From positions 1 through 64,000 of the forward strand of contig NZ_JAUSTO010000010.1 in assembly GCF_030812885.1 (NCBI RefSeq): a stretch of DNA of 64,000 nt. The letters are read 5' to 3'. This stretch comes from Moryella indoligenes. GTDB lineage: Bacteria > Bacillota > Clostridia > Lachnospirales > Lachnospiraceae. Under the pieces are notes generated by a model. It searched no databases. It worked only from the letters and a program-made list of their open reading frames with translations, and was not told the origin of the DNA. Position 1 is the first letter of the stretch; the number at the start of each line of letters is the position of its first letter. Below are positions 17,369 through 27,056 of this stretch, piece after piece. The translations under genes were made by a program, and so were the position numbers.

Positions 17369-18412
17369 ATGCTGAAAAACTATATCAGTGCAATGGAGCA
17401 GTGGCAGGGCAGAATTGACAGCAATGAGGACTACGATGCATTTCGCTGGCATCAGTGGGTACAGCCACTGGATCTGAACGCGAATCCGGCCCACTTTGAG
17501 GGCGCGCAGGGTTTTGCTTTTATCGGATTCTGCTGTGATCTTGGCGTGCGGAGGAATAAGGGACGCGCCGGGGCGGCACTGGCGCCGAATCTCGTGCGGA
17601 GGCGCATGGCGAATCTGCCCTGTACCTTTGCGCAGGAGGTGAAGCTCTATGACGCGGGAAATATTATCACGGACGGCATCGAGCTGGAGGAAGCGCAAGC
17701 CCTGCTCGGCGAGGCGGTGGAGCAGATTCTGGGACTGGGCCTCTTTCCCATTGTTTTGGGAGGCGGGCATGAGACGACCTTCGGGCATTATCAGGGTCAG
17801 CTATCACATCTTGAAAAAGAGCTGGAGGCGGGAGGCTCAAAGCACAAGCCGGATATGGGAATTGTGAATTTTGATGCGCATTTTGATATGCGCCCCTATG
17901 ATCAAGGCTGCTCCTCGGGATCCATGTTTCGTCAGATCGCTGATCTCTGCGAGGAGAGAGGGCTGCCCTTCGGCTATATGCCGCTTGGTATTCAGCGTCA
18001 CAGTAATACAGTGAATCTCTTTAAAACAGCGGAGGAGCGGGGAGTCAATTATGTGCTGGCGCGTATGCTTCAGTACGGATCCAGTGCAGAGGTGTATGGG
18101 CATGTCGATGACTTCATGTACAGGCATGAGAATGTCTATATCACCATATGCACTGATGTTTTCTCTGCAGCCTTCGCGCCCGGCGTCAGTGCAACGCAGG
18201 CTCTGGGTCTGGATCCGGAGATCGTGATTCCGATCATCAAACACATACTCCGCACACGCAAGGTGCGCGGTTTCGATATATGTGAGATCGCGCCGCGCTT
18301 CGACAAGGACGATACGACTGCCAGTCTCGGCGCGGTTCTGGTCTTCGCAGTGGTCAGCACGATCTGTGCCATGCAGGGGCTGAGCATCGATGTGGGAGCA
18401 GATTTCTTCTAA
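17369..18412 (+). CDS. hutG: Formimidoylglutamase (arginase family)
   Basis: 347 residues of the ureohydrolase fold. The binuclear manganese motifs are GGGHETTFGHYQG, NFDAHFDMRPY and ITICTDVFSAAFAPGVSA; the last is the HutG variant of the arginase DxD motif. It cleaves N-formimino-glutamate to glutamate and formamide in histidine degradation. No other hut gene is nearby. A terminator follows directly at 18436-18473. Agmatinase is the main alternative, but the APGVSA motif favours HutG. Confidence 0.85.
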   Translation: MLKNYISAMEQWQGRIDSNEDYDAFRWHQWVQPLDLNANPAHFEGAQGFAFIGFCCDLGVRRNKGRAGAALAPNLVRRRMANLPCTFAQEVKLYDAGNIITDGIELEEAQALLGEAVEQILGLGLFPIVLGGGHETTFGHYQGQLSHLEKELEAGGSKHKPDMGIVNFDAHFDMRPYDQGCSSGSMFRQIADLCEERGLPFGYMPLGIQRHSNTVNLFKTAEERGVNYVLARMLQYGSSAEVYGHVDDFMYRHENVYITICTDVFSAAFAPGVSATQALGLDPEIVIPIIKHILRTRKVRGFDICEIAPRFDKDDTTASLGAVLVFAVVSTICAMQGLSIDVGADFF

Positions 18413-18435
18413 AAGTAAAATATAAAATCACATAG

Positions 18436-18473
18436 CCTCGCGTGCGGAATATATTCCCGTGCGCGAGGTTTTC
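18436..18473 (+). terminator. Rho-independent terminator of hutG
   Basis: CCTCGCG (18436-18442) pairs with CGCGAGG (18462-18468), extended by partial inner pairing, and TTTT follows 24 nt after the stop codon. Confidence 0.8.
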
Positions 18474-18482
18474 TGCTATACT
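18474..18482 (+). promoter_or_regulatory. Extended -10 element (TGCTATACT) ahead of brnQ
   Basis: TGC followed by TATACT (18477-18482), 58 nt before ATG 18540, directly after the hutG terminator. No good -35. Confidence 0.45.
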
Positions 18483-18539
18483 TAAACGAAATATCCAAAA
18501 TTGCAGCAAGTAAACGAAGAAAACGGAAGTGTGAAGACT

Positions 18540-19934
18540 ATGAAACAGAAATTGTCCATGCGAAGCTACATCTTTTTGAGTTCCATGCTCTTTGGAATGT
18601 TTTTTGGTGCCGGGAATCTGATCTTCCCGATCCATATGGGACAGCTGGCAGGAAGAAGCTTTGGCGCTGCCACTGTAGGCTTTTGTATCACGGGCGTAGG
18701 GCTCCCGCTGCTTGGCATTGTCGCGATGGGGGTCTCCCGCAGCGAGGGGCTGTTTGATCTGGGCATGAAGGTCGGAAAGGGCTTCAGCTATTTCTTCACC
18801 TGTGCGCTCTATCTGACGATAGGGCCGCTGTTTGCGATCCCCAGAACTGCGACGGTCTCTTTTCAGGTGGGTATATTACCCTATGTTCCGGAAGCACAGC
18901 GGACACTGGGGCTCTTTGTGTTCTCACTGCTTTTCTTCGTTGTGGTACTTTTCTTTTCTCTGAGACCATCCGGCATCATGACCTGGATCGGCAAGATCCT
19001 GAATCCGATCTTTCTGTTCCTTCTTGGTATACTCATCATTGCTGTATTTGTCCGGCCTATGGGGCCGGTCTCTGCGGTTGAGCCGTCGGAGGCCTATCTG
19101 CAGCACGGCTTTACGACAGGCTTGCTGGAGGGCTACAACACAATGGATGCACTGGCCTCCCTGGCTTTTGGCATTATCCTGATCACAGAGATCCGGAAGC
19201 TCGGCGTCACAGAGCCCGCGGGAATCTCACTCAGCACGCTGAAGTCCGGCACACTGGCCGTTGCGCTGATGGCCCTGATCTACGGCTCTCTGACCTATGC
19301 GGGCGCCCAGTCCGGCAATGTGATGGCTGCCGCAGAGGACGGGGGCATTGCCTTCCATGAAATCGCGAATTACTATTTTGGCAGCTTTGGTTCGGTGCTG
19401 CTTGGCGTTACGATCACCTTTGCCTGCTTAAAGACAGCGGTCGGGCTGGTGACTTCCTGCGCGACGACCTTTGAAGAGATGTTCCCGAAACTGGCTTCCT
19501 ATCGGAGCTATGCGATCGGCTTTGCGCTCTTCTCTTTTGGATTGGCAAATGTCGGGCTGAGCCGCATCATCAGTCTCTCCATTCCGGTGCTGGTCTTTCT
19601 CTACCCGCTGACCATTATGCTCATCTTCCTCTGCATCATCGGCGGGAGCTTTCACTACAGCAGAACTGTATTTTGCTGGACCATCGGCTTTACTACGGTG
19701 GCGGCAGTGTTTGAGTTTGTTCGCGCCCTTCCGGAGAGCCTTCTCGGCAGAGCGGCAGCATTTACCGCTTCTCTTCCCACAGTGTTGCAGGCTCCGGGAC
19801 TTTTCTTTGGTACGCTGAAGCAGCTGTATGAGGCGCTTCCGCTGGCCTCCGTCGGCATGGGCTGGGCGCTTCCGGCAGTCGCGGGATTTGCGGCAGGACT
19901 TCTGGCAATGGCAGCGGGAAAGCGTGTGCAGTGA
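18540..19934 (+). CDS. brnQ: Branched-chain amino acid:cation symporter
   Basis: 464 residues with about 12 hydrophobic segments. FGMFFGAGNLIFPIHMGQ near the N-terminus is the signature of the BrnQ/LIVCS family, which imports leucine, isoleucine and valine with Na+ or H+. PRTATVSFQVG and the central YNTMDALASLAFGIILI also fit. The ATG at 18540 was chosen over upstream TTG/GTG codons, as it opens the conserved start and has GGAAG 11 nt upstream. Own promoter. Confidence 0.93.
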   Translation: MKQKLSMRSYIFLSSMLFGMFFGAGNLIFPIHMGQLAGRSFGAATVGFCITGVGLPLLGIVAMGVSRSEGLFDLGMKVGKGFSYFFTCALYLTIGPLFAIPRTATVSFQVGILPYVPEAQRTLGLFVFSLLFFVVVLFFSLRPSGIMTWIGKILNPIFLFLLGILIIAVFVRPMGPVSAVEPSEAYLQHGFTTGLLEGYNTMDALASLAFGIILITEIRKLGVTEPAGISLSTLKSGTLAVALMALIYGSLTYAGAQSGNVMAAAEDGGIAFHEIANYYFGSFGSVLLGVTITFACLKTAVGLVTSCATTFEEMFPKLASYRSYAIGFALFSFGLANVGLSRIISLSIPVLVFLYPLTIMLIFLCIIGGSFHYSRTVFCWTIGFTTVAAVFEFVRALPESLLGRAAAFTASLPTVLQAPGLFFGTLKQLYEALPLASVGMGWALPAVAGFAAGLLAMAAGKRVQ

Positions 19935-19974
19935 GGCAGTGTACTGATTGGATGAAGGCAGAGGAGGGGGAGGC

Positions 19975-20736
19975 ATGATCCGCGCATTTTTCTGTATTTC
20001 TGAAATTGTTCTGTTTCTCGTTCTGGGGCTGCCGCTTCTCGGCGTGCTCTGGATATGGAAGCAGTTTGACTCGAAGCGGGCTTCAGAACTTGGCCAACGC
20101 TGCGGCGCGGGAGCCCTCCGGCTCATCACAAGGACTGCTCTGGGCAGAGAAAAGCTTACAGTGCGCGGGCTGGAGCATATTCCGGAGGAGGGCGGTGTGC
20201 TCTTTGTGAGCAATCACCGCAGCTTTTTCGATATCATCACTTCCTATCCGGTGCTGCCGAAGCAGACAGGCTTTATCGCCAAGGACGGTCTATGGAAGGT
20301 TCCCTCGCTGCGGCGCTGGATGCAGCTTCTGAACTGCCAGTTTCTGAATCGCAGAGATATCCGTCAGGGAGTGGAGGTTATCAAGCGGGCCGCGGAACTC
20401 ACAGAGAAGGGAACCTCTGTCTGGATCTGTCCGGAGGGAACCAGAAATCCAAATCCGGACAACACGACTCTGCTGGACTTTCACGAGGCGAGCTTCAAGA
20501 TTGCGGAGCGCAGCGGCTGTCCCATCGTTCCGGTGGCCTTCTATGGGACGGATCGTCTCTGGGAGGCTCAGTTTCCGAAGGTACGTCCATATCCGGTCAC
20601 AATTGAATTTGGTGAGGCCTTCACTGTGAAGGAGCTCGGGCCGGAGTGGAAGAAAAAGACAGGTGCCTACACTGCGGCGCGTATCAGAGAGATGCTCGTG
20701 CAGGAGGAGGCGAGAAGGCTTCATGGAGGCACATAA
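19975..20736 (+). CDS. plsC: 1-acyl-sn-glycerol-3-phosphate acyltransferase
   Basis: 253 residues. One N-terminal membrane helix (about 5-28) anchors the acyltransferase domain. Catalytic HX4D is seen as NHRSFFDI and the glycerophosphate motif as CPEGTRNPN. It makes phosphatidate in phospholipid synthesis. GGAGGGGGAGG is 1-10 nt before ATG 19975. It begins 40 nt after brnQ, and pheA begins 2 nt after its stop, so plsC and pheA are cotranscribed. Confidence 0.93.
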   Translation: MIRAFFCISEIVLFLVLGLPLLGVLWIWKQFDSKRASELGQRCGAGALRLITRTALGREKLTVRGLEHIPEEGGVLFVSNHRSFFDIITSYPVLPKQTGFIAKDGLWKVPSLRRWMQLLNCQFLNRRDIRQGVEVIKRAAELTEKGTSVWICPEGTRNPNPDNTTLLDFHEASFKIAERSGCPIVPVAFYGTDRLWEAQFPKVRPYPVTIEFGEAFTVKELGPEWKKKTGAYTAARIREMLVQEEARRLHGGT

Positions 20737-20738
20737 TC

Positions 20739-21590
20739 ATGTACAGGGGCTTTCGCGCGGTCACAGAGCTTCCGGCAGCACATCGCGTCGCGTATCAGGG
20801 CGTGGAGGGCGCTTACGGCAATCTGGCCGCGCTTCATTATTTTGGAGAGAACAGAGGCATCCGCTTTTTGCATCTGCCGTGCTTTGAGGAGACCGTAAAT
20901 GCAGTGGAGGCGGGGCATGCGGATTACGCGGTGCTTCCGATTGAGAATTCCACTGCGGGCTCCGTCACGGATACCTATGATCTGCTGATGCATCATTCGC
21001 TCTCAATTGTGGGGGAATGCTTTCTTCCGGTTACGCACAGCCTGCTCACGCTTCCGGGAGTGAGAGAGGAGGAGCTGCGGCGCGTCTATTCCCATCCGCA
21101 GGGGCTCATGCAGTGTGCAGATTTTTTTAGGATGCATCCGGAACTGGAGGGGATCAGCTGTTCCAATACTGCAGTTGCGGCACAGAAGGTGCGCGATGAT
21201 GCGGACCGGACGCAGGCTGCGATCGCCTCAGCTTACGCAGGAGCGCTTTATGGACTGACCCCGCTGATCGAGCGCGTCAACCGCTTTTCGGAGAACACCA
21301 CACGTTTTGTGATATTGGGGAGAGAGAGGCTGTACCGCCGGGATGCGAGGAAGCTCAGCCTTGTTCTGGAGACTGCGCACGAGGCCGGTGCGCTCTATCA
21401 CATTCTTGGATATTTCTACAGAAATCGTGTGAATCTGTTGCGGCTGGAATCGCGGCCTGTTCCTGAAGTGAGCTGGGAGTATCGCTTTTTTATGGATATT
21501 GAGGGAAACCTCGGACAGCCCGCGGTGCTTGAGGCGCTGCAGGCGGTTGCAGCCAAGGCGCGGGGATTCCGGGTGCTGGGCTGCTGCTAG
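20739..21590 (+). CDS. pheA: Prephenate dehydratase
   Basis: 283 residues. The domain starts VAYQGVEGAYGNLAALHYFG and includes LPIENSTAGSVTDTYDLL and NTTRFVILG, the standard PDT motifs; a C-terminal ACT domain (about 205-283, KLSLVLETAHEAGALYHIL) binds phenylalanine for feedback control. There is no fused chorismate mutase. It converts prephenate to phenylpyruvate. GGAGG of the site lies inside the end of plsC. Confidence 0.94.
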   Translation: MYRGFRAVTELPAAHRVAYQGVEGAYGNLAALHYFGENRGIRFLHLPCFEETVNAVEAGHADYAVLPIENSTAGSVTDTYDLLMHHSLSIVGECFLPVTHSLLTLPGVREEELRRVYSHPQGLMQCADFFRMHPELEGISCSNTAVAAQKVRDDADRTQAAIASAYAGALYGLTPLIERVNRFSENTTRFVILGRERLYRRDARKLSLVLETAHEAGALYHILGYFYRNRVNLLRLESRPVPEVSWEYRFFMDIEGNLGQPAVLEALQAVAAKARGFRVLGCC

Positions 21591-21602
21591 AGAGGGGCAC
21601 AG

Positions 21603-23129
21603 ATGATGGGAAAGCGCTTTGCCTCCATTGATGTCGGTTCCTTTGAGATTGAGATGGGGATATATGAGATCGACGCGGTGCGCGGCATACGCCTGCTGGA
21701 CAGCATGCGCCATGTAATCGCACTCGGGAGCGACACCTATACGAGCGGAGTGATCAGCTTTGGGCTCGCTCAGGAACTGATTGCGGTGCTGAAGGACTTC
21801 ACAGAGATCATGAAGACTTACCGCTGCGCTGCATATCGGGCCATCGCCACCTCAGCCATGCGCGAGGCAGAGAACAGTGCTATCGTGCTGGACCAGATCC
21901 ACACAAGAACCGGCATTGAGGTAGAGATCATATCAAATTCAGAGCAGCGCATGCTGGGACTGAAAGCGCTCTCCGTGCGCGGGCAGCGCTTCGACAGCCG
22001 GATTGCGGAGGGGGCGGCAATTGTGGAGCTGGGTTTTGGCAGTATGCAGATCACGCTGTATGACGAGGGACGCATGGTCAGTACGCAGAATCTGCGGCTT
22101 GGCGCTCTGCGGATCCGCGATACGCTGGAGCAGCTGAACTCGGCAAGAGACGCGCAGCGGCTGATACTCGAGGAGATGGTAGATCACGAGCTGGAGATCT
22201 ACAGTCGCCTCCATCTCGCGGGGCGGCGCCTGAAGCATATGATTGCGATTGGAGACCCGGTGCGCATCCTCTATGACCGCCTGATGCGAAAGGAGGGGAG
22301 GGATCCCATCCGAGAGGACAGCGCGGACAGAGCGACGGTGCAGCGCTTTTATGAGTACGTAGTAAAGCGCACAAATGCACAGCTGGAGAGAAGTCTTGCG
22401 CTCAGCGCGCAGTCCGCAGGCGTTCTGGTTCCGGCATCCATCGTTTATCAGAGGGTTCTGGATACCATAGCTGCGGAGGAGGTGTGGTTTGCGGGAACCA
22501 GACTGATCGATGGTCTTGCCGCTGAGTACGCCTTCAATCACAGAGTCATTCAGCCGACACATGATTTTGAAGGAGATATTATTTCTGCGGTACAGGAGAT
22601 TGCACTGCGCTATGGTGAGGGAACTACACATCGCGCCTATGTCGTACAGAATGCGCTGAAAATCTTTGACGCGCTTAAAAAGTCTCAGCGCTTCCGTGAC
22701 AGAGACCGTCTGCTGCTGCACATTGCGGCGCTGCTGCATCACTGCGGACGTTTTATCAATATGGGCAGGGCAAGTCTGTCCAGCTATGAGATCATCCATG
22801 CGACGGAGATTGTCGGGCTGTCACGGGAGGAGCACATGCTGGTCGCACAGGTCCTGAAAAATGAGGAGGACAGCCTTCGCTGGTCAGAGCTTCCCATGCA
22901 GGTGGCAAAATTTACCGCGATCATACGGCTTGCAGATGCGCTGGATCGCTCAGCCAAGCAGAAGACTGCGGACTACAAAGTGCGTGTGGACGATGCGCGC
23001 CATCTCGTTGTCAGTACGCAGTACAAAGGAGACATGACGCTGGAGAAGCTTAGCTTCGAGAGAAATAAGGCGTTTTTCGGAGAAATCTTCGGAATAGAGC
23101 CGGAGTTTCGCCAGCAGCGGAGCGTGTAA
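21603..23129 (+). CDS. Ppx/GppA-family protein with degenerate motifs
   Basis: 508 residues: an actin-like Ppx/GppA domain (about 1-300) and a C-terminal HD-like domain (about 320-490). It precedes polyphosphate kinase, the normal place for an exopolyphosphatase. Two key motifs depart from the family: the phosphate loop reads VELGFGSMQ (141-149) in place of the usual DLGGGSTE, and the opening loop reads IDVGSFEIEM instead of IDxGTNS. The HD dyad reads LLHHCG (His379-His380). TSAMREAEN and an acidic ISNSEQR are kept. It may regulate or bind polyphosphate rather than hydrolyse it. Confidence 0.82.
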   Translation: MMGKRFASIDVGSFEIEMGIYEIDAVRGIRLLDSMRHVIALGSDTYTSGVISFGLAQELIAVLKDFTEIMKTYRCAAYRAIATSAMREAENSAIVLDQIHTRTGIEVEIISNSEQRMLGLKALSVRGQRFDSRIAEGAAIVELGFGSMQITLYDEGRMVSTQNLRLGALRIRDTLEQLNSARDAQRLILEEMVDHELEIYSRLHLAGRRLKHMIAIGDPVRILYDRLMRKEGRDPIREDSADRATVQRFYEYVVKRTNAQLERSLALSAQSAGVLVPASIVYQRVLDTIAAEEVWFAGTRLIDGLAAEYAFNHRVIQPTHDFEGDIISAVQEIALRYGEGTTHRAYVVQNALKIFDALKKSQRFRDRDRLLLHIAALLHHCGRFINMGRASLSSYEIIHATEIVGLSREEHMLVAQVLKNEEDSLRWSELPMQVAKFTAIIRLADALDRSAKQKTADYKVRVDDARHLVVSTQYKGDMTLEKLSFERNKAFFGEIFGIEPEFRQQRSV

Positions 23130-23191
23130 GCAGATACAGAGAGAGAAAGGTTCAGACAGAGAAAGGTTCAGATGGAGAGGAGGTGGCGACA

Positions 23192-25375
23192 GTGGATTTC
23201 AGTAATCCTGATTACTATGTCTGCAGAGAGCTGTCCTGGCTTCAGTTCAATCTTCGTGTGCTTGCGGAGGCACGGGATAAGTCGCTTCCGCTCTTTGAGC
23301 GACTCAAATTCTTAAGTATCGTGAGTTCCAATCTGGATGAGTTTTTTATGGTGCGCGTCGCCTCCCTGAAGGAGCAGGTACTGGCAGATTATACAAAGCG
23401 CGATCTCGCTGGTCTCACTGCGGAGGAACAGCTCTCCGCGATTTCGGAGAAGACGCATGATATGGTGGCGCTTCAGTATGCGACACTGAAGCGCTCCGTG
23501 CGGCCTGCGCTGGAGCGGGAGGGGCTGTATGTCATATGGCGGCATGAGGAGCTCTCCGAGAGTGAGGCAGGCTATGTGGACCGCTATTTTCAGGATATTA
23601 TCTATCCCGTTCTCACTCCGATGGCAGTGGATCCATCGAGACCCTTCCCTCTGATACGGAATAAGAGCCTGAACCTCGCAGCGCTGATACAGAAGAAAAA
23701 GGGTGTGAAGCCTCTCATCCAGCCGGAGGAAAAAAAGAGGCAGAAGAGGGCCGCAGGAAGGCCCGACTTTGCGATCGTGCAGGTTCCCTCCGGACTGCCG
23801 CGCGTGGTGGTGATACCGCCGGAGCTCGCAAGGAAACGGGAAGGCATCCAGACTACAGCCATCCTCATGGAGGAGATCATTGAGCGGAATATCAGCTCGC
23901 TCTTTCTGAATTATGATATACTGGCAGCGCATCCCTTCCGCATCATGAGGAACGCGGAGTTTGAGCTGGATGAGGAGGATGCCGCAGATCTTCTTCTGGA
24001 GATACAGAAAAAACTGAAGCGCCGCCAGTGGGGCGAGGCGATACGCCTTGAGGTGGAGACGGGCATCAACCAGGAGCTGCTGAAGATACTCTGCGATGAG
24101 CTCTCGATCGGGCGGGAAGACCTCTTTCAGATCAGCGGGCCGCTGGATCTCACCGTGCTGCTGAAGCTCTATGAATTGGAGGGCTTTGACAGGCTGAAGA
24201 ATCCGAAGCATATGCCGCAGCCGGTTCCGGCCCTGATGAATGAAGAGGATATTTTTACAAATATACGGAAGGGCGATATCCTCTTAAGCCATCCCTATCA
24301 GTCCTTTGATCCGGTGGTAGGCTTTATTCAGAGCGCGGCAAAGGATCCCGAGGTGCTGGCGATCAAGCAGACCCTGTACCGCGTCAGCGGAAATTCTCCC
24401 ATTATCCGGGCTCTCGCGGAGGCGGCGGATAATGGAAAGCAGGTCACAGTGCTCGTAGAGCTGAAGGCCCGCTTTGATGAGGAAAATAATATCGCCTGGG
24501 CAAAGATGCTGGAGAAGGCCGGCTGCCATGTTATTTATGGTCTGCTTGGCCTGAAGACCCACTCCAAGATCACGCTGGTGGTGCGTGCGGAGGAGGATGG
24601 GATACGGCGCTACGTGCATCTTGGCACGGGCAATTATAACGACTCCACGGCGAAGCTCTACACGGATCTGGGACTTTTCACCTGTCGCAGAGAGTTCGGC
24701 GAAGATGCAACAGCGCTCTTTAATATGCTCTCCGGCTACTCGGAGCCGCTCTTCTGGAATCGCCTTGTTGTGGCGCCGCTCTGGATGCGGGATCGCTTCA
24801 TGGAGGAGCTGTTATGGGTGCGGCGTGCAGCGCAGGCAGGAAAGTCAGCCCATATCCGGGTTAAGATGAACTCCCTCTCGGATCCGGGCATGATAGAGGA
24901 GCTCTACAGAGCCAGCGCGGACGGCGTGCAGATCGAATTGATCGTCCGCGGAATCTGCTGTCTGCGCGTCGGGATTCCCGGCGTCTCAGAACATATCCAT
25001 GTGCGCTCCATTGTCGGGAATTTTCTGGAGCACGCCCGCATCTTTCATTTTCATGCGGAGGGAGAGGACCGCGTATTTCTTGGCAGTGCGGACTGGATGC
25101 CACGCAATTTGGACAACCGCGTTGAGATTGTCTTCCCCATTATGGATGTGGCAATACAGCAGAAAGTGCTTCACTATCTCGACACAGAGCTCGCGGATAA
25201 TGTCAAGGCGAGCCGCTACCTTCCCGACGGCAGCTATGTGAAGGAGCAGCCCCGCGGGCGGAAGAAGGTGAATTCACAGGAGCGGTTTGTGAGAGAGGCG
25301 AGACAGGAAGCCCATGCCGCAGAGGAAGCGGAGAAACAGCGCGGAGACGGAAGATGCTTTATACCAATGGGGTGA
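23192..25375 (+). CDS. ppk1: Polyphosphate kinase
   Basis: About 727 residues, normal for PPK1, which builds long polyphosphate from ATP. The N domain begins YVCRELSWLQFNLRVLAEA and SNLDEFFMVRVA. The phosphorylated histidine is in LKTHSKITLVV (His457), and GNYN and the second HKD region (EHARIFHF) are present. GTG 23192 is chosen because GGAGG sits 8 nt upstream; GTG 23183 overlaps that site. Its 3' end overlaps the next reading frame. Paired with the Ppx-like gene. Confidence 0.94.
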   Translation: MDFSNPDYYVCRELSWLQFNLRVLAEARDKSLPLFERLKFLSIVSSNLDEFFMVRVASLKEQVLADYTKRDLAGLTAEEQLSAISEKTHDMVALQYATLKRSVRPALEREGLYVIWRHEELSESEAGYVDRYFQDIIYPVLTPMAVDPSRPFPLIRNKSLNLAALIQKKKGVKPLIQPEEKKRQKRAAGRPDFAIVQVPSGLPRVVVIPPELARKREGIQTTAILMEEIIERNISSLFLNYDILAAHPFRIMRNAEFELDEEDAADLLLEIQKKLKRRQWGEAIRLEVETGINQELLKILCDELSIGREDLFQISGPLDLTVLLKLYELEGFDRLKNPKHMPQPVPALMNEEDIFTNIRKGDILLSHPYQSFDPVVGFIQSAAKDPEVLAIKQTLYRVSGNSPIIRALAEAADNGKQVTVLVELKARFDEENNIAWAKMLEKAGCHVIYGLLGLKTHSKITLVVRAEEDGIRRYVHLGTGNYNDSTAKLYTDLGLFTCRREFGEDATALFNMLSGYSEPLFWNRLVVAPLWMRDRFMEELLWVRRAAQAGKSAHIRVKMNSLSDPGMIEELYRASADGVQIELIVRGICCLRVGIPGVSEHIHVRSIVGNFLEHARIFHFHAEGEDRVFLGSADWMPRNLDNRVEIVFPIMDVAIQQKVLHYLDTELADNVKASRYLPDGSYVKEQPRGRKKVNSQERFVREARQEAHAAEEAEKQRGDGRCFIPMG

Positions 25376-27048
25376 AAGGAAGATCAGCTTTGAAGAACGA
25401 GATGAAAAAAAATCAGAAGAAGACTGCGGAGGCACAGAGCGGGATCAGAAAATGGGATATTCCTGCTTTCATTACCGGGCTCTGGCTCACGCTCATGTTT
25501 ACAGTTTTTCCTCTGATCTATGATGATTATTACTTTAATATACTCGAGACAAAGTTTGCAACTCTCTCAGTGCTGACGCTCGGAATGTTTGCACTGCTGC
25601 TGCTCTACGGAATCTTTTCCGGGGGAGTATTCCGGGCGGCAGTCCGCATGCACAGTGACAGAAAGAGGATGGGCTTTCGCTGCTGGTTTAAGCAGCTGCT
25701 CAGCCCGACAGATCTCTGCGTGCTGGCCTTTTTCCTTTTTGCGCTGATTTCCACTGCAAATGCATACCCCTATGTGCAGCAGGCCATCACCGGAGAGGAG
25801 GGGCGCTACGTCGGAATGTTTTATATTTTCCTGATGACAGGAGCCTATCTCTGCGTGAGCCGTTTTCTGCATTTTCATAGGAATTATATCCTGCTCTTTC
25901 TCTGCACCTCGTGGATTGTCTGCCTGCTGGGGATCACAGATTTCTACAATATGAATCTGCTGCATTTCCGGGATCAGATGCAGGAGACACAGTATGCAAT
26001 GTTCAGCTCTACTCTGGGAAATATTAATACCTACACGGCTTATGTCGGCATCGTGGTCGCCCTGTCCGGCACGCTGTTTGTGCTGTCCGATGAGGGGGCG
26101 GGCAGAGTACTCTTTTACTTTGCGACGATGATTATTTCCTTTATGGCCATGGCGATGGGGGAATCCGACAACGGTTACTTAACACTCGCGGGCTTCTTCG
26201 GAGGGCTGCCCTTTATCGCCTTCCGGACACGCCGGGGAATCCGGCGCTATATGCTGGCGCTCGCTGCCTTCTTTACAGATCTGCTCTACATCGGACATGT
26301 GCTGAGGGTGAAGGGGGACGCGGTACAGGAAATCCACGGACTGTTTCAGGTGATTATCGGCTTCCGTTGGCTTCCGCTCCTAGCGGTGGGGCTGTGGCTG
26401 CTGGCGATGGGGATGTACTGGAGGAAATTAAGGCAGAAGGTGGAGGAAAGTGCGCCGCCGGTTCTCATACAGAGACTCTGGTATCTCTTCTTCGGGCTAT
26501 GTGTCTTCTCACTGCTCGGTCTTCTGCTGTATGCAAACAGCATGAGCTACGATGCCGCATGGCAGAAATTTGGTTCTCTGGCGGATTATCTCAAGTTCCG
26601 GGATGCATGGGGAACGCAGCGAGGTTATGTATGGCGCGCAGGTATCGATGAGTACAGAAGCCTCTCTCCGCTCCATAAGCTCACAGGAACGGGGCCGGAT
26701 ACGTTTGGTATTTACATGATGATTCACCGCTGGAAAGAGATGACGGAGGCGACAGGACAGTTCTTTGACGCTGCACACAATGAATATATTCAGTATCTCT
26801 TTACGGTTGGTCCGCTGGGCCTGCTGTCACATGTCGGCATACTTGTATTCGCGGTGCGGGAGGCCTTTCGAAAGGGAAGGTCACTGCTGGACACAGAGAG
26901 AATTCAGCTTCAGAAGTCGGCGTATTATTATGCACTGGGTCTTGCTGTGTTCTGCTATGCGTTGCAGGCAGCGGTGAATATCAATATTCCGATTGCGGCG
27001 CCATTGCTGTGGACGATGATCATGTTGGCTGCCGGGCGCAATCCATAA
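25354..27048 (+). CDS. O-antigen ligase/polymerase-like membrane protein
   Basis: 564 residues with about 12 membrane segments. The Wzy_C/WaaL-type loop appears as FFDAAHNEYIQYLFTVGPLG near 470. It could ligate or polymerise surface glycan repeat units outside the membrane. The frame overlaps the end of ppk. The start is unsure: TTG 25390 has AGGAAG at good distance, whereas ATG 25354 has no clear site, and ATG 25402 is also possible. It converges on the minus-strand operon ending at 27057. Confidence 0.75.
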   Translation: MLYTNGVKGRSALKNEMKKNQKKTAEAQSGIRKWDIPAFITGLWLTLMFTVFPLIYDDYYFNILETKFATLSVLTLGMFALLLLYGIFSGGVFRAAVRMHSDRKRMGFRCWFKQLLSPTDLCVLAFFLFALISTANAYPYVQQAITGEEGRYVGMFYIFLMTGAYLCVSRFLHFHRNYILLFLCTSWIVCLLGITDFYNMNLLHFRDQMQETQYAMFSSTLGNINTYTAYVGIVVALSGTLFVLSDEGAGRVLFYFATMIISFMAMAMGESDNGYLTLAGFFGGLPFIAFRTRRGIRRYMLALAAFFTDLLYIGHVLRVKGDAVQEIHGLFQVIIGFRWLPLLAVGLWLLAMGMYWRKLRQKVEESAPPVLIQRLWYLFFGLCVFSLLGLLLYANSMSYDAAWQKFGSLADYLKFRDAWGTQRGYVWRAGIDEYRSLSPLHKLTGTGPDTFGIYMMIHRWKEMTEATGQFFDAAHNEYIQYLFTVGPLGLLSHVGILVFAVREAFRKGRSLLDTERIQLQKSAYYYALGLAVFCYALQAAVNINIPIAAPLLWTMIMLAAGRNP

Positions 27049-27056
27049 AAGGTCGC

